Below, piece by piece: positions 40,776-54,543 of a DNA stretch of 64,000 bases (its first letter is position 1; each line of letters begins with the position of its first letter). The notes below the pieces were generated by a model, which was not told where the DNA came from, ran no database searches, and saw nothing but the letters and a program-made list of their open reading frames with translations. The position numbers and the translations under genes are program-made. Source of the DNA: Strigamia acuminata. Lineage: Eukaryota > Arthropoda > Chilopoda > Geophilomorpha > Linotaeniidae. The stretch is taken from assembly GCA_949358305.1 (NCBI GenBank), contig OX442314.1, forward strand, positions 42,540,581-42,604,580. The letters run 5' to 3'.

Positions 40776-40835
40776 AATACTGGGACAAACAAAAATCACA
40801 ATCCATCGCCGAGAAAATCGTCCGAAGCGCGAACC
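40776..40835 (+). pseudogene. SRPK gene scrap, unit 1
   Basis: About 58 bp (ctgggacaaacaaaaatcac to cgtccgaagcgcgaac) match SRPK 34307-34362 with a handful of changes. Recurs in every unit at about 45988, 52244, 57539 and 62762. Confidence 0.8.
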
Positions 40836-40975
40836 AACACATCGAATCGAATCGAATCGAAACCATCACAAACAATCAAACACGGCACGGGTTAACTAAC
40901 ATTGCAGCGAGTCGGAAATGTGGGAGGGAAGAAGAGCGTGAGATAGAAAGTCCGGGTATGCGATTTCGAATTTGA

Positions 40976-41916
40976 ACTGACAAACAAGCTTTACTTGATT
41001 TAATTAATTTCTCGTTTGACAGCAAGAAAAAAATCCTCTGGATAATATTGGCTGTGCTTTGTTGCTGTTGCTGCTTTATTTGCGTAGCAGTCCTGGGTGC
41101 AATACTCGGATACGCGATCATCGGTGGAGGCGGATCCGCTAAAGGACAAGGAGCGTTCGAACCCGGAGGTTTATTTGGCGGTGAGTCCGATAAAAATTGC
41201 CCTCGAATACTTTGCACTGAAGCGACTCGTAATTCTGATTGCAGAACCGCTAAACTATTGTCCCCCGACCAGAACGAAAGCTACAAACGTTCCTCCGGTC
41301 AAAAAACTGGATTTCTCCAAGGCGGATAAAAGTCAAACGACGCAGAGTAGCGACTATACACGAATCACGGCTGCGGAACAGTTTTCGGTCGAGTTCGCGG
41401 TAGATGCCGATTCGTTTACTTGTAGCCACACTTCCTCGTCAGGCGAGCCGCTGGACAAGACACCGTGGTGGCGACTTGATATGACTGTCCAGCACGTGAT
41501 TGATAACGTGGTTTTTGTGGGTAGAAAAGGCTTCTGTGAGTTGAAATGTGCGCGCTTGTGCGTGCAGGTGTTGAGCAATTGTAATTGTATTTGCAGATGC
41601 GAGAGACAACGATATGGAGGTTCGAGTCGGCGATCACATCGATGGGGTTGGTATACTCGGGCCATTCTCCAAGAACGGATTGTGTAATGAATTTCGAGGC
41701 GTGCGAGAAGCGGGGAAGGACATTGATTTCAAATGTCCACCGACGCTGATAGGGCGATACATAACGGTGCAGAAGATTAAGTACAAAAGTTATCTCGTTC
41801 TAACTATTTGTACGCTGGAGATTAATGGATACGTAGTGCCACCGCCGGCGCCACTGCCGGCGCCACGAAAGCAAGAAAGACGACAGAAAAGATTGATTCG
41901 CAACTGGTTTCACTAA
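40976..41916 (+). CDS. F-type lectin copy, unit 2, start codon unresolved
   Basis: Exon ends at 41180, then 41245-41535 and 41597-41916, with the same splice sites as the head copy and an extra serine (TSSSGEP). The start used in the head copy is followed here by an in-frame TGA at 40973-40975 (cgaatttgaactgac against cgaattcgaacagac). No in-frame ATG follows before the membrane segment. A spliced first exon joining at the acceptor tttgacag (41022) is possible; otherwise this is a pseudogene. Membrane segment and lectin domain are intact. Confidence 0.6.
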
Positions 41917-43003
41917 TATTTATTAGTTGAATATGGTATATTCTCTGATGACTTGTTCTAATGTTATGTTTTGTTAAGCATCGTTTATGAATGAGAAAAA
42001 ATAAACGTTTGTGTAAAATGTTGCGTTTTCTTTTGCTTTATTCGAATTTTCAGAAAATAAATGGAAGGCACTTTTAGCTCCAAAGTCCGAACTTAGTTTG
42101 CAATGCAACATCCGGCTATTTTATGCAAAACGGTATGGACTAATCGTCAGCTGTCAATCGTCAGCTGGCAGCTGGCAGCTGACGAATCGGATTATCTGGC
42201 TAATCCCCAAAAAACGCCGAAACTAATCGGCAGCTGTCAGCTGTCAATAGTCAGCTGCCGGTTTTTGGCCGACAGCTGCGCCGATTTTTGACCGTCAGCT
42301 GCGCTGGTTTTTGGCGGACAGCTGCCGACTGTCGACCGTCAGCTGATAACATGAAATAAATTAAATACACTCGAAAATAACATAAAAACCTGAAATAAAC
42401 TCGAAAAAAAACATGAAAACATGAAATAAACTCGATAAAAACCTGAAAACAAATGAAATAAACATATGTAAACAGATTAAATAAACATATGTAAACAGAT
42501 GAAATAAACATGTAAACAGATAAAATATTAAACATGAAAACATAAAATACACGCAAGTTTAAAAAAATATTCTTAACTAACTTTTACATGTTGACCTGTT
42601 TCAGAGGAATATGATCCGCGTGTAGAATTCCTTTTTGAACCTTGATCGCAAGTGCTTTCAAATTATCTTCAATGAAAATTTAGTGAAATTTAAATTTTTT
42701 AATGGTAAACTTACTAAAATTTAAATTTTTTAATGGTAAACTTACTAAAATTTAAATTTTTTAATGAAGAATTTAATGAAATTTGGGGGTAGAAATATAT
42801 ATTTGCAAAAGTGCGCGGAGAACAAGAGAAACCATCTAAAATAAATAGATGATAACACTCGGATAAAACAAATTTCAATTAAAAAATCTCGCAGATGAAA
42901 AAACCGAGGAAACAAACAACGAAGATGAGGCAGATGAGAATCTAGTTGCTTCGGGATAACATTTGGCACACGTCACAAGAACGTTCCCGCATTCACCAAT
43001 ATA

Positions 43004-43772
43004 CAGGGTGTCCTGCCGAACACCTACCAGGTGAATTATTTCACAATCATGTAAATTTAAAAATATTTTTGATTATGAATTTAAGTAAATGACATGTGAC
43101 GAATTCAATGAAACATGTTAAATTCATGTGACATTGTTGCATCACTGTTTTGCATCTCGTAACTTTTAAACCAACAATGCTACGCAAAACATGTCAATTG
43201 CAAAGTTGTAGAGAACCATCTAATTAGTTTAGAACTGTTCTTAAAAAAATTATTTTTTACTGAAATGTTTTGAGAAAAAAAGGTTTTAAATGTTAGTCTA
43301 CTCAGCTTTGTAACCTAAAACTATCATGTGGAATGTATTTCCAAAATAAATTATTTCCTTTCTTATGTGTTTCCTTACTTCTACTTACAAATATGACCCA
43401 ATAAAGTGTCTTAATTGAGGATTAGCTAGGTTGCCTCAATAGTTTTAAGTTACAAAGCTGAGTTACAAAGCTGAGTAGACTAACATTTCAAACCTTTTTT
43501 CTCAAAACTTTTCAGTAAGAGATAATTTTTTTTAAGAACAGTTCTAGACTAATTAGAAGGTGCTCTACAACTTTGCAATTGACATTTTTTGTGTAGCATT
43601 GTTGGTTTAAAAGTTACGAGCTGCAAAACAGTGATGCAACAATGTCACATGAATTTAACATGTTTCATTGAATTCGTCACATGTCATTGACTTAAATTCA
43701 TAATCAAAAGTTTTTTTGAATTAACATGATTATGAAATAATTCACCTGGTAGGTGTTCGGCGGGACACCCTG
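43004..43772. mobile_element. Foldback element, unit 2
   Basis: Copy of 37792-38560 at the same place in the second unit, with the same TATA flanks. Confidence 0.88.
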
Positions 43773-43860
43773 TATAACAACGCGGAATTAAACACAAAAC
43801 TATTGTACAGCCGTTGTCGACATTCGTTGAATCAGTGTTTGGTATTTTCACGCATTCAGA

Positions 43861-44168
43861 ATGACTTACCAACTTTATCGCAACACGAGTTTGGGAAATG
43901 CTCTGCAAGACACGTTGGACGATTTTATTCAAAGTCAACACATTTCGCCGCAGCTAGCGCTTAAAGTTCTCCAGCAATTCGACAAAGCCATCAACACTGC
44001 ACTTGCAACGCGGGTGAAGACAGATTAACATTCAAGGTAGATCGTTTGGAAACGTACCGATTGATGGACCGCGTGTGGACATTCGAGTTAAGAGGCGTCG
44101 ATTTCACTCAAATGCCGCAATTGCCGAAATTAGATAAAGTGAAAATAGTTGCGTGCGACGCCAAATAA
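43861..44168 (+). pseudogene. TFIIA-gamma pseudogene, unit 2
   Basis: Same one-base deletion and same interrupted promoter as in unit 1. Confidence 0.93.
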
Positions 44169-46187
44169 TCGTTAAACTTTTGTTTTCCTTTAATTTCTGT
44201 CCGTCTAATGCACCGTATAAACAAGTAAATAAAAATATTGAATTAATCATTTTAATTTATTGCAATTCGTAGAAAAAATGTGTGTTTTGAAAACACACAT
44301 TTTTTCTACGAAATGACGTCATCGTCCATGAAAACACTGTTTTCAAAGAAACGCAGAAATAACTTTCTGCGTGATCAACAACGAACACAGTAATTTGACC
44401 GGTGAAGAATAATTCATAATCACCACAAACAATCAACATTTTCTTTCACGAGACATTCAGTCACGTTATTAAAACCAATAAAACCACTTTTCGCGCTGCA
44501 AGTCGATTGAAATTTGACATAAACTTGTCAAAGTTTGACCAAAATTGGGAGAAATTTGTCAAATATTGTCAAAATTTGGCAAAATTTGTCAAAAAAATTT
44601 GTCAAATACCATACTGCCTCGATTAAACGCCGGACGTAACTAAGCGCCGGGACTCGATTAAACGCCGGGGGCTCGGCGGCGTGTAGTGCACTCATAAATG
44701 CCGCCCCTAACCGACCCGCCCGGCGGTGGGTCGGGTCGAAAAAAATTAATGAACGCCCCGGCGTTTATTCGAGGCAGGACAGTTATTGTCAAAAATTGTG
44801 AGTAATTTGTCAAAATATGAGAAAAATTTGAGAAAAAGATGAGAAAAAGTTGAGAAAAAGTTGAGAAAAAGTTGAGAAAAAGTTGAGAAAAAGTTGAGAA
44901 AAAGTTGAGAAAAAGTTGAGAAAAAGTTGAGAAAAAGTTGAGAAAAATTTGAGAAAAAGTTGAGAAAAAGTTGAGAAAAAGTTGAGAAAAAGTTGAGAAA
45001 AATTTGAGAAAAATTTGAGAAAAATTTGACAAATTTTGACATATTTTGAGAAATTTTGAGAAATTTTGCAGAAAATTTTGACAAACTTTGACTTATTTTG
45101 ACAAATTTTGAGAAATTTTGAGAAATTTTGCTCAAATTTTGACAAACTTTGACATATTTTGAGAATTTTTGAGAAATTTTGAGAAATTTTGCCTAAATTT
45201 TGACAAACTTTGACATATTTTGACAAGTTTTGAGAAATTTTGCTCAAATTCTGACAAACTTTGACATATTTTGACAAATTTTGAGAATTTTTCTCAAATT
45301 TTTCTCAAATTTTTCTCAAATTTTGAGAAATTTTGACAAATTTTAAGAGATTTTGAGAAATTTTGAGAAATTTTGACAAATTTTGACAAATTTTGACAAA
45401 TTTTGGCATATTTTGACATATTTTGACATATTTTTTAGTTAAATAAATACAAAATTTTATCCCTTCTTCAATTTTCCATTTGCCAAATTTTATTACCGTC
45501 AAACAATTCTATCGAACACGGCTCAACAATCACAAAATGCATAATGGCTGCCTAACTCGCTCCTAACTCGGTCCTCACCCAACCAGCTCTCACCAACAAA
45601 TGGCACAATCCTGTCTGTGCACAACATCTTTATATAGACTACACTATATATACCCTGTACTAGGATATATACAGACCTATACCTACATATATAATAATAT
45701 AATGTTTTGTACCTATCTACAAATAAGTAGGCTTAAATTTAGCATTGAATTCAATGTTAATCGCGGAACAAGTAGAGAATATGACGTTTTTCATTCAGCT
45801 CCATGATCACAGATCATCACCTCAGTTTGCAGTATTTACTCGCTAGAGTGCGCAACAAGTACGACTTTCCCGCCTATCCATCGTGCTGGCACAATGGCCG
45901 ACCGCCTTCTCCTTACTTGTTAGTCGCAATTCTCCAACGTCGTGTGCAACCAGTTCACCTAGGATGTCTCAAAGTGACAAACTACAAAATACTGGGACAA
46001 ACAAAAATCACAATCCATCGCCGAGAAAATCGTCCGAAGCGCGAACCAACACATCGAATCGAATCGAATCGAAACCATCACAAACAATCAAACACGGCAC
46101 GGGTTAACTAACATTGCAGCGAGTCGGAAATGTGGGAGGGAAGAAGAGCGTGAGATAGAAAGTCCGGGTATGCGATTTCGAATTTGA

Positions 46188-47128
46188 ACTGACAAACAAG
46201 CTTTACTTGATTTAATTAATTTCTCGTTTGACAGCAAGAAAAAAATCCTCTGGATAATATTGGCTGTGCTTTGTTGCTGTTGCTGCTTTATTTGCGTAGC
46301 AGTCCTGGGTGCAATACTCGGATACGCGATCATCGGTGGAGGCGGATCCGCTAAAGGACAAGGAGCGTTCGAACCCGGAGGTTTATTTGGCGGTGAGTCC
46401 GATAAAAATTGCCCTCGAATACTTTGCACTGAAGCGACTCGTAATTCTGATTGCAGAACCGCTAAACTATTGTCCCCCGACCAGAACGAAAGCTACAAAC
46501 GTTCCTCCGGTCAAAAAACTGGATTTCTCCAAGGCGGATAAAAGTCAAACGACGCAGAGTAGCGACTATACACGAATCACGGCTGCGGAACAGTTTTCGG
46601 TCGAGTTCGCGGTAGATGCCGATTCGTTTACTTGTAGCCACACTTCCTCGTCAGGCGAGCCGCTGGACAAGACACCGTGGTGGCGACTTGATATGACTGT
46701 CCAGCACGTGATTGATAACGTGGTTTTTGTGGGTAGAAAAGGCTTCTGTGAGTTGAAATGTGCGCGCTTGTGCGTGCAGGTGTTGAGCAATTGTAATTGT
46801 ATTTGCAGATGCGAGAGACAACGATATGGAGGTTCGAGTCGGCGATCACATCGATGGGGTTGGTATACTCGGGCCATTCTCCAAGAACGGATTGTGTAAT
46901 GAATTTCGAGGCGTGCGAGAAGCGGGGAAGGACATTGATTTCAAATGTCCACCGACGCTGATAGGGCGATACATAACGGTGCAGAAGATTAAGTACAAAA
47001 GTTATCTCGTTCTAACTATTTGTACGCTGGAGATTAATGGATACGTAGTGCCACCGCCGGCGCCACTGCCGGCGCCACGAAAGCAAGAAAGACGACAGAA
47101 AAGATTGATTCGCAACTGGTTTCACTAA
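46188..47128 (+). CDS. F-type lectin copy, unit 3, start codon unresolved
   Basis: Exon ends at 46392, then 46457-46747 and 46809-47128. Same in-frame TGA before the membrane segment (46185-46187) and same lectin domain as the previous copy; no difference was seen between the two. Confidence 0.6.
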
Positions 47129-48215
47129 TATTTATTAGTTGAATATGGTATATTCTCTGATGACTTGTTCTAATGTTATGTTTTGTTAAGCATCGTTTAT
47201 GAATGAGAAAAAATAAACGTTTGTGTAAAATGTTGCGTTTTCTTTTGCTTTATTCGAATTTTCAGAAAATAAATGGAAGGCACTTTTAGCTCCAAAGTCC
47301 GAACTTAGTTTGCAATGCAACATCCGGCTATTTTATGCAAAACGGTATGGACTAATCGTCAGCTGTCAATCGTCAGCTGGCAGCTGGCAGCTGACGAATC
47401 GGATTATCTGGCTAATCCCCAAAAAACGCCGAAACTAATCGGCAGCTGTCAGCTGTCAATAGTCAGCTGCCGGTTTTTGGCCGACAGCTGCGCCGATTTT
47501 TGACCGTCAGCTGCGCTGGTTTTTGGCGGACAGCTGCCGACTGTCGACCGTCAGCTGATAACATGAAATAAATTAAATACACTCGAAAATAACATAAAAA
47601 CCTGAAATAAACTCGAAAAAAAACATGAAAACATGAAATAAACTCGATAAAAACCTGAAAACAAATGAAATAAACATATGTAAACAGATTAAATAAACAT
47701 ATGTAAACAGATGAAATAAACATGTAAACAGATAAAATATTAAACATGAAAACATAAAATACACGCAAGTTTAAAAAAATATTCTTAACTAACTTTTACA
47801 TGTTGACCTGTTTCAGAGGAATATGATCCGCGTGTAGAATTCCTTTTTGAACCTTGATCGCAAGTGCTTTCAAATTATCTTCAATGAAAATTTAGTGAAA
47901 TTTAAATTTTTTAATGGTAAACTTACTAAAATTTAAATTTTTTAATGGTAAACTTACTAAAATTTAAATTTTTTAATGAAGAATTTAATGAAATTTGGGG
48001 GTAGAAATATATATTTGCAAAAGTGCGCGGAGAACAAGAGAAACCATCTAAAATAAATAGATGATAACACTCGGATAAAACAAATTTCAATTAAAAAATC
48101 TCGCAGATGAAAAAACCGAGGAAACAAACAACGAAGATGAGGCAGATGAGAATCTAGTTGCTTCGGGATAACATTTGGCACACGTCACAAGAACGTTCCC
48201 GCATTCACCAATATA

Positions 48216-48984
48216 CAGGGTGTCCTGCCGAACACCTACCAGGTGAATTATTTCACAATCATGTAAATTTAAAAATATTTTTGATTATGAATTTAAGTAA
48301 ATGACATGTGACGAATTCAATGAAACATGTTAAATTCATGTGACATTGTTGCATCACTGTTTTGCATCTCGTAACTTTTAAACCAACAATGCTACGCAAA
48401 ACATGTCAATTGCAAAGTTGTAGAGAACCATCTAATTAGTTTAGAACTGTTCTTAAAAAAATTATTTTTTACTGAAATGTTTTGAGAAAAAAAGGTTTTA
48501 AATGTTAGTCTACTCAGCTTTGTAACCTAAAACTATCATGTGGAATGTATTTCCAAAATAAATTATTTCCTTTCTTATGTGTTTCCTTACTTCTACTTAC
48601 AAATATGACCCAATAAAGTGTCTTAATTGAGGATTAGCTAGGTTGCCTCAATAGTTTTAAGTTACAAAGCTGAGTTACAAAGCTGAGTAGACTAACATTT
48701 CAAACCTTTTTTCTCAAAACTTTTCAGTAAGAGATAATTTTTTTTAAGAACAGTTCTAGACTAATTAGAAGGTGCTCTACAACTTTGCAATTGACATTTT
48801 TTGTGTAGCATTGTTGGTTTAAAAGTTACGAGCTGCAAAACAGTGATGCAACAATGTCACATGAATTTAACATGTTTCATTGAATTCGTCACATGTCATT
48901 GACTTAAATTCATAATCAAAAGTTTTTTTGAATTAACATGATTATGAAATAATTCACCTGGTAGGTGTTCGGCGGGACACCCTG
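48216..48984. mobile_element. Foldback element, unit 3
   Basis: Copy of 37792-38560 at the same place in the third unit. Confidence 0.88.
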
Positions 48985-49072
48985 TATAACAACGCGGAAT
49001 TAAACACAAAACTATTGTACAGCCGTTGTCGACATTCGTTGAATCAGTGTTTGGTATTTTCACGCATTCAGA

Positions 49073-49380
49073 ATGACTTACCAACTTTATCGCAACACGA
49101 GTTTGGGAAATGCTCTGCAAGACACGTTGGACGATTTTATTCAAAGTCAACACATTTCGCCGCAGCTAGCGCTTAAAGTTCTCCAGCAATTCGACAAAGC
49201 CATCAACACTGCACTTGCAACGCGGGTGAAGACAGATTAACATTCAAGGTAGATCGTTTGGAAACGTACCGATTGATGGACCGCGTGTGGACATTCGAGT
49301 TAAGAGGCGTCGATTTCACTCAAATGCCGCAATTGCCGAAATTAGATAAAGTGAAAATAGTTGCGTGCGACGCCAAATAA
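49073..49380 (+). pseudogene. TFIIA-gamma pseudogene, unit 3
   Basis: Same one-base deletion and same interrupted promoter as in unit 1. Confidence 0.93.
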
Positions 49381-50745
49381 TCGTTAAACTTTTGTTTTCC
49401 TTTAATTTCTGTCCGTCTAATGCACCGTATAAACAAGTAAATAAAAATATTGAATTAATCATTTTAATTTATTGCAATTCGTAGAAAAAATGTGTGTTTT
49501 GAAAACACACATTTTTTCTACGAAATGACGTCATCGTCCATGAAAACACTGTTTTCAAAGAAACGCAGAAATAACTTTCTGCGTGATCAACAACGAACAC
49601 AGTAATTTGACCGGTGAAGAATAATTCATAATCACCACAAACAATCAACATTTTCTTTCACGAGACATTCAGTCACGTTATTAAAACCAATAAAACCACT
49701 TTTCGCGCTGCAAGTCGATTGAAATTTGACATAAACTTGTCAAAGTTTGACCAAAATTGGGAGAAATTTGTCAAATATTGTCAAAATTTGGCAAAATTTG
49801 TCAAAAAAATTTGTCAAATACCATACTGCCTCGATTAAACGCCGGACGTAACTAAGCGCCGGGACTCGATTAAACGCCGGGGGCTCGGCGGCGTGTAGTG
49901 CACTCATAAATGCCGCCCCTAACCGACCCGCCCGGCGGTGGGTCGGGTCGAAAAAAATTAATGAACGCCCCGGCGTTTATTCGAGGCAGGACAGTTATTG
50001 TCAAAAATTGTGAGTAATTTGTCAAAATATGAGAAAAATTTGAGAAAAAGATGAGAAAAAGTTGAGAAAAAGTTGAGAAAAAGTTGAGAAAAAGTTGAGA
50101 AAAAGTTGAGAAAAAGTTGAGAAAAAGTTGAGAAAAAGTTGAGAAAAAGTTGAGAAAAAGTTGAGAAAAATTTGAGAAAAAGTTGAGAAAAAGTTGAGAA
50201 AAAGTTGAGAAAAAGTTGAGAAAAAGTTGAGAAAAAGTCGAGAAAAAGTCGAGAAAAAGTTGAGAAAAATTTGAGAAAAAGTTGAGAAAAATTTGAGAAA
50301 AATTTGAGAAAAATTTGACAAATTTTGACATATTTTGAGAAATTTTGAGAAATTTTGCAGAAAATTTTGACAAACTTTGACTTATTTTGACAAATTTTGA
50401 GAAATTTTGAGAAATTTTGCTCAAATTTTGACAAACTTTGACATATTTTGAGAATTTTTGAGAAATTTTGAGAAATTTTGCCTAAATTTTGACAAACTTT
50501 GACATATTTTGACAAGTTTTGAGAAATTTTGCTCAAATTCTGACAAACTTTGACATATTTTGACAAATTTTGAGAATTTTTCTCAAATTTTTCTCAAATT
50601 TTTCTCAAATTTTGAGAAATTTTGAGAATTTTTCTCAAATTTTTCTCAAATTTTTCTCAAATTTTGAGAAATTTTGACAAATTTTAAGAGATTTTGAGAA
50701 ATTTTGAGAAATTTTGACAAATTTTGACAAATTTTGACAAATTTT

Positions 50746-51660
50746 GACAAGTTTTGAGAAATTTTGCTCAAATTCTGACAAACTTTGACATATTTTGACA
50801 AATTTTGAGAATTTTTCTCAAATTTTTCTCAAATTTTTCTCAAATTTTGAGAAATTTTGACAAATTTTAAGAGATTTTGAGAAATTTTGAGAAATTTTGA
50901 CAAATTTTGACAAATTTTGACAAATTTTGACAAGTTTTGAGAAATTTTGCTCAAATTCTGACAAACTTTGACATATTTTGACAAATTTTGAGAATTTTTC
51001 TCAAATTTTTCTCAAATTTTTCTCAAATTTTGAGAAATTTTGACAAATTTTAAGAGATTTTGAGAAATTTTGAGAAATTTTGACAAATTTTGACAAATTT
51101 TGACAAATTTTGACAAGTTTTGAGAAATTTTGCTCAAATTCTGACAAACTTTGACATATTTTGACAAATTTTGAGAATTTTTCTCAAATTTTTCTCAAAT
51201 TTTTCTCAAATTTTGAGAAATTTTGACAAATTTTAAGAGATTTTGAGAAATTTTGAGAAATTTTGACAAATTTTGACAAATTTTGACAAATTTTGACAAG
51301 TTTTGAGAAATTTTGCTCAAATTCTGACAAACTTTGACATATTTTGACAAATTTTGAGAATTTTTCTCAAATTTTTCTCAAATTTTTCTCAAATTTTGAG
51401 AAATTTTGACAAATTTTAAGAGATTTTGAGAAATTTTGAGAAATTTTGACAAATTTTGACAAATTTTGACAAATTTTGACAAGTTTTGAGAAATTTTGCT
51501 CAAATTCTGACAAACTTTGACATATTTTGACAAATTTTGAGAATTTTTCTCAAATTTTTCTCAAATTTTTCTCAAATTTTGAGAAATTTTGACAAATTTT
51601 AAGAGATTTTGAGAAATTTTGAGAAATTTTGACAAATTTTGACAAATTTTGACAAATTTT
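50746..51660. repeat. 183-bp higher-order repeat, five copies, unit 3 only
   Basis: The segment from gacaagttttgagaaatttt to ttgacaaat recurs at about 50746, 50929, 51112, 51295 and 51478. Other units have one copy. This explains most of the extra 1044 bp of unit 3. Confidence 0.9.
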
Positions 51661-52443
51661 GGCATATTTTGACATATTTTGACATATTTTTTAGTTAAAT
51701 AAATACAAAATTTTATCCCTTCTTCAATTTTCCATTTGCCAAATTTTATTACCGTCAAACAATTCTATCGAACACGGCTCAACAATCACAAAATGCATAA
51801 TGGCTGCCTAACTCGCTCCTAACTCGGTCCTCACCCAACCAGCTCTCACCAACAAATGGCACAATCCTGTCTGTGCACAACATCTTTATATAGACTACAC
51901 TATATATACCCTGTACTAGGATATATACAGACCTATACCTACATATATAATAATATAATGTTTTGTACCTATCTACAAATAAGTAGGCTTAAATTTAGCA
52001 TTGAATTCAATGTTAATCGCGGAACAAGTAGAGAATATGACGTTTTTCATTCAGCTCCATGATCACAGATCATCACCTCAGTTTGCAGTATTTACTCGCT
52101 AGAGTGCGCAACAAGTACGACTTTCCCGCCTATCCATCGTGCTGGCACAATGGCCGACCGCCTTCTCCTTACTTGTTAGTCGCAATTCTCCAACGTCGTG
52201 TGCAACCAGTTCACCTAGGATGTCTCAAAGTGACAAACTACAAAATACTGGGACAAACAAAAATCACAATCCATCGCCGAGAAAATCGTCCGAAGCGCGA
52301 ACCAACACATCGAATCGAATCGAATCGAAACCATCACAAACAATCAAACACGGCACGGGTTAACTAACATTGCAGCGAGTCGGAAATGTGGGAGGGAAGA
52401 AGAGCGTGAGATAGAAAGTCCGGGTATGCGATTTCGAATTTGA

Positions 52444-53394
52444 ACTGACAAACAAGCTTTACTTGATTTAATTAATTTCTCGTTTGACAGCAAGAAAAAA
52501 ATCCTCTGGATAATATTGGCTGTGCTTTGTTGCTGTTGCTGCTTTATTTGCGTAGCAGTCCTGGGTGCAATACTCGGATACGCGATCATCGGTGGAGGCG
52601 GATCCGCTAAAGGACAAGGAGCGTTCGAACCCGGAGGTTTATTTGGCGGTGAGTCCGATAAAAATTGCCCTCGAATACTTTGCACTGAAGCGACTCGTAA
52701 TTCTGATTGCAGAACCGCTAAACTATTGTCCCCCGACCAGAACGAAAGCTACAAACGTTCCTCCGGTCAAAAAACTGGATTTCTCCAAGGCGGATAAAAG
52801 TCAAACGACGCAGAGTAGCGACTATACACGAATCACGGCTGCGGAACAGTTTTCGGTCGAGTTCGCGGTAGATGCCGATTCGTTTACTTGTAGCCACACT
52901 TCCTCGTCAGGCGAGCCGCTGGACAAGACACCGTGGTGGCGACTTGATATGACTGTCCAGCACGTGATTGATAACGTGGTTTTTGTGGGTAGAAAAGGCT
53001 TCTGTGAGTTGAAATGTGCGCGCTTGTGCGCGCTTGTGCAATGTGCAGGTGTTGAGCAATTGTAATTGTATTTGCAGCTGCGAGGGACAACGATATGGAG
53101 GTTCGAGTCGGCGATCACATCGATGGGGTTGGTATACTCGGGCCATTCTCCAAGAACGGATTGTGTAATGAATTTCGAGGCGTGCGAGAAGCGGGGAAGG
53201 ACATTGATTTCAAATGTCCACCGACGCTGATAGGGCGATACATAACGGTGCAGAAGATTAAGTACAAAAGTTATCTCGTTCTAACTATTTGTACGCTGGA
53301 GATTAATGGATACGTGGTGCCACCGCCAGCGCCACCGCCAGCGCCACCGCCAAAAAGACGACAGAAAAGATTGATTCGCAACTGGTTTCACTAA
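52444..53394 (+). CDS. F-type lectin copy, unit 4, mosaic with a variant tail
   Basis: Exon ends at 52648, then 52713-53003 and 53078-53394. Same upstream TGA. Intron 2 and the start of exon 3 (caatgtgcag, then CTGCGAGGGACAAC) resemble the head copy at 36.3 kb rather than its neighbours, which have ATGCGAGAGACAAC. A gcgcgcttgt duplication is seen in intron 2. The tail reads PPPAPPPAPPPKRRQKR in place of the PLPAPRKQERRQKR tail of the others. Confidence 0.6.
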
Positions 53395-54543
53395 TATTTA
53401 TTAGTTGAATATGGTATATTCTCTGATGACTTGTTCTAATGTTATGTTTTGTTAAGCATCGTTTATGAATGAGAAAAAATAAACGTTTGTGTAAAATGTT
53501 GCGTTTTCTTTTGCTTTATTCGAATTTTCAGAAAATAAATGGAAGGCACTTTTAGCTCCAAAGTCCGAACTTAGTTTGCAATGCAACATCCGGCTATTTT
53601 ATGCAAAACGGTATGGACTAATCGTCAGCTGTCAATCGTCAGCTGGCAGCTGGCAGCTGACGAATCGGATTATCTGGCTAATCCCCAAAAAACGCCGAAA
53701 CTAATCGGCAGCTGTCAGCTGTCAATAGTCAGCTGCCGGTTTTTGGCCGACAGCTGCGCCGATTTTTGACCGTCAGCTGCGCTGGTTTTTGGCGGACAGC
53801 TGCCGACTGTCGACCGTCAGCTGATAACATGAAATAAATTAAATACACTCGAAAATAACATAAAAACCTGAAATAAACTCGAAAAAAAACATGAAAACAT
53901 GAAATAAACTCGATAAAAACCTGAAAACAAATGAAATAAACATATGTAAACAGATTAAATAAACATATGTAAACAGATGAAATAAACATGTAAACAGATA
54001 AAATATTAAACATGAAAACATAAAATACACGCAAGTTTAAAAAAATATTCTTAACTAACTTTTACATGTTGACCTGTTTCAGAGGAATATGATCCGCGTG
54101 TAGAATTCCTTTTTGAACCTTGATCGCAAGTGCTTTCAAATTATCTTCAATGAAAATTTAGTGAAATTTAAATTTTTTAATGGTAAACTTACTAAAATTT
54201 AAATTTTTTAATGGTAAACTTACTAAAATTTAAATTTTTTAATGGTAAACTTACTAAAATTTAAATTTTTTAATGGTAAACTTACTAAAATTTAAATTTT
54301 TTAATGAAGAATTTAATGAAATTTGGGGGTAGAAATATATATTTGCAAAAGTGCGCGGAGAACAAGAGAAACCATCTAAAATAAATAGATGATAACACTC
54401 GGATAAAACAAATTTCAATTAAAAAATCTCGCAGATGAAAAAACCGAGGAAACAAACAACGAAGATGAGGCAGATGAGAATCTAGTTGCTTCGGGATAAC
54501 ATTTGGCACACGTCACAAGAACGTTCCCGCATTCACCAATATA

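Noticed and set aside
40591-40899. 102-codon frame in each array unit as a new gene
   Set aside because: No recognisable domain, and its second half is a degenerate scrap of SRPK in a different frame. Left as unresolved non-coding DNA.
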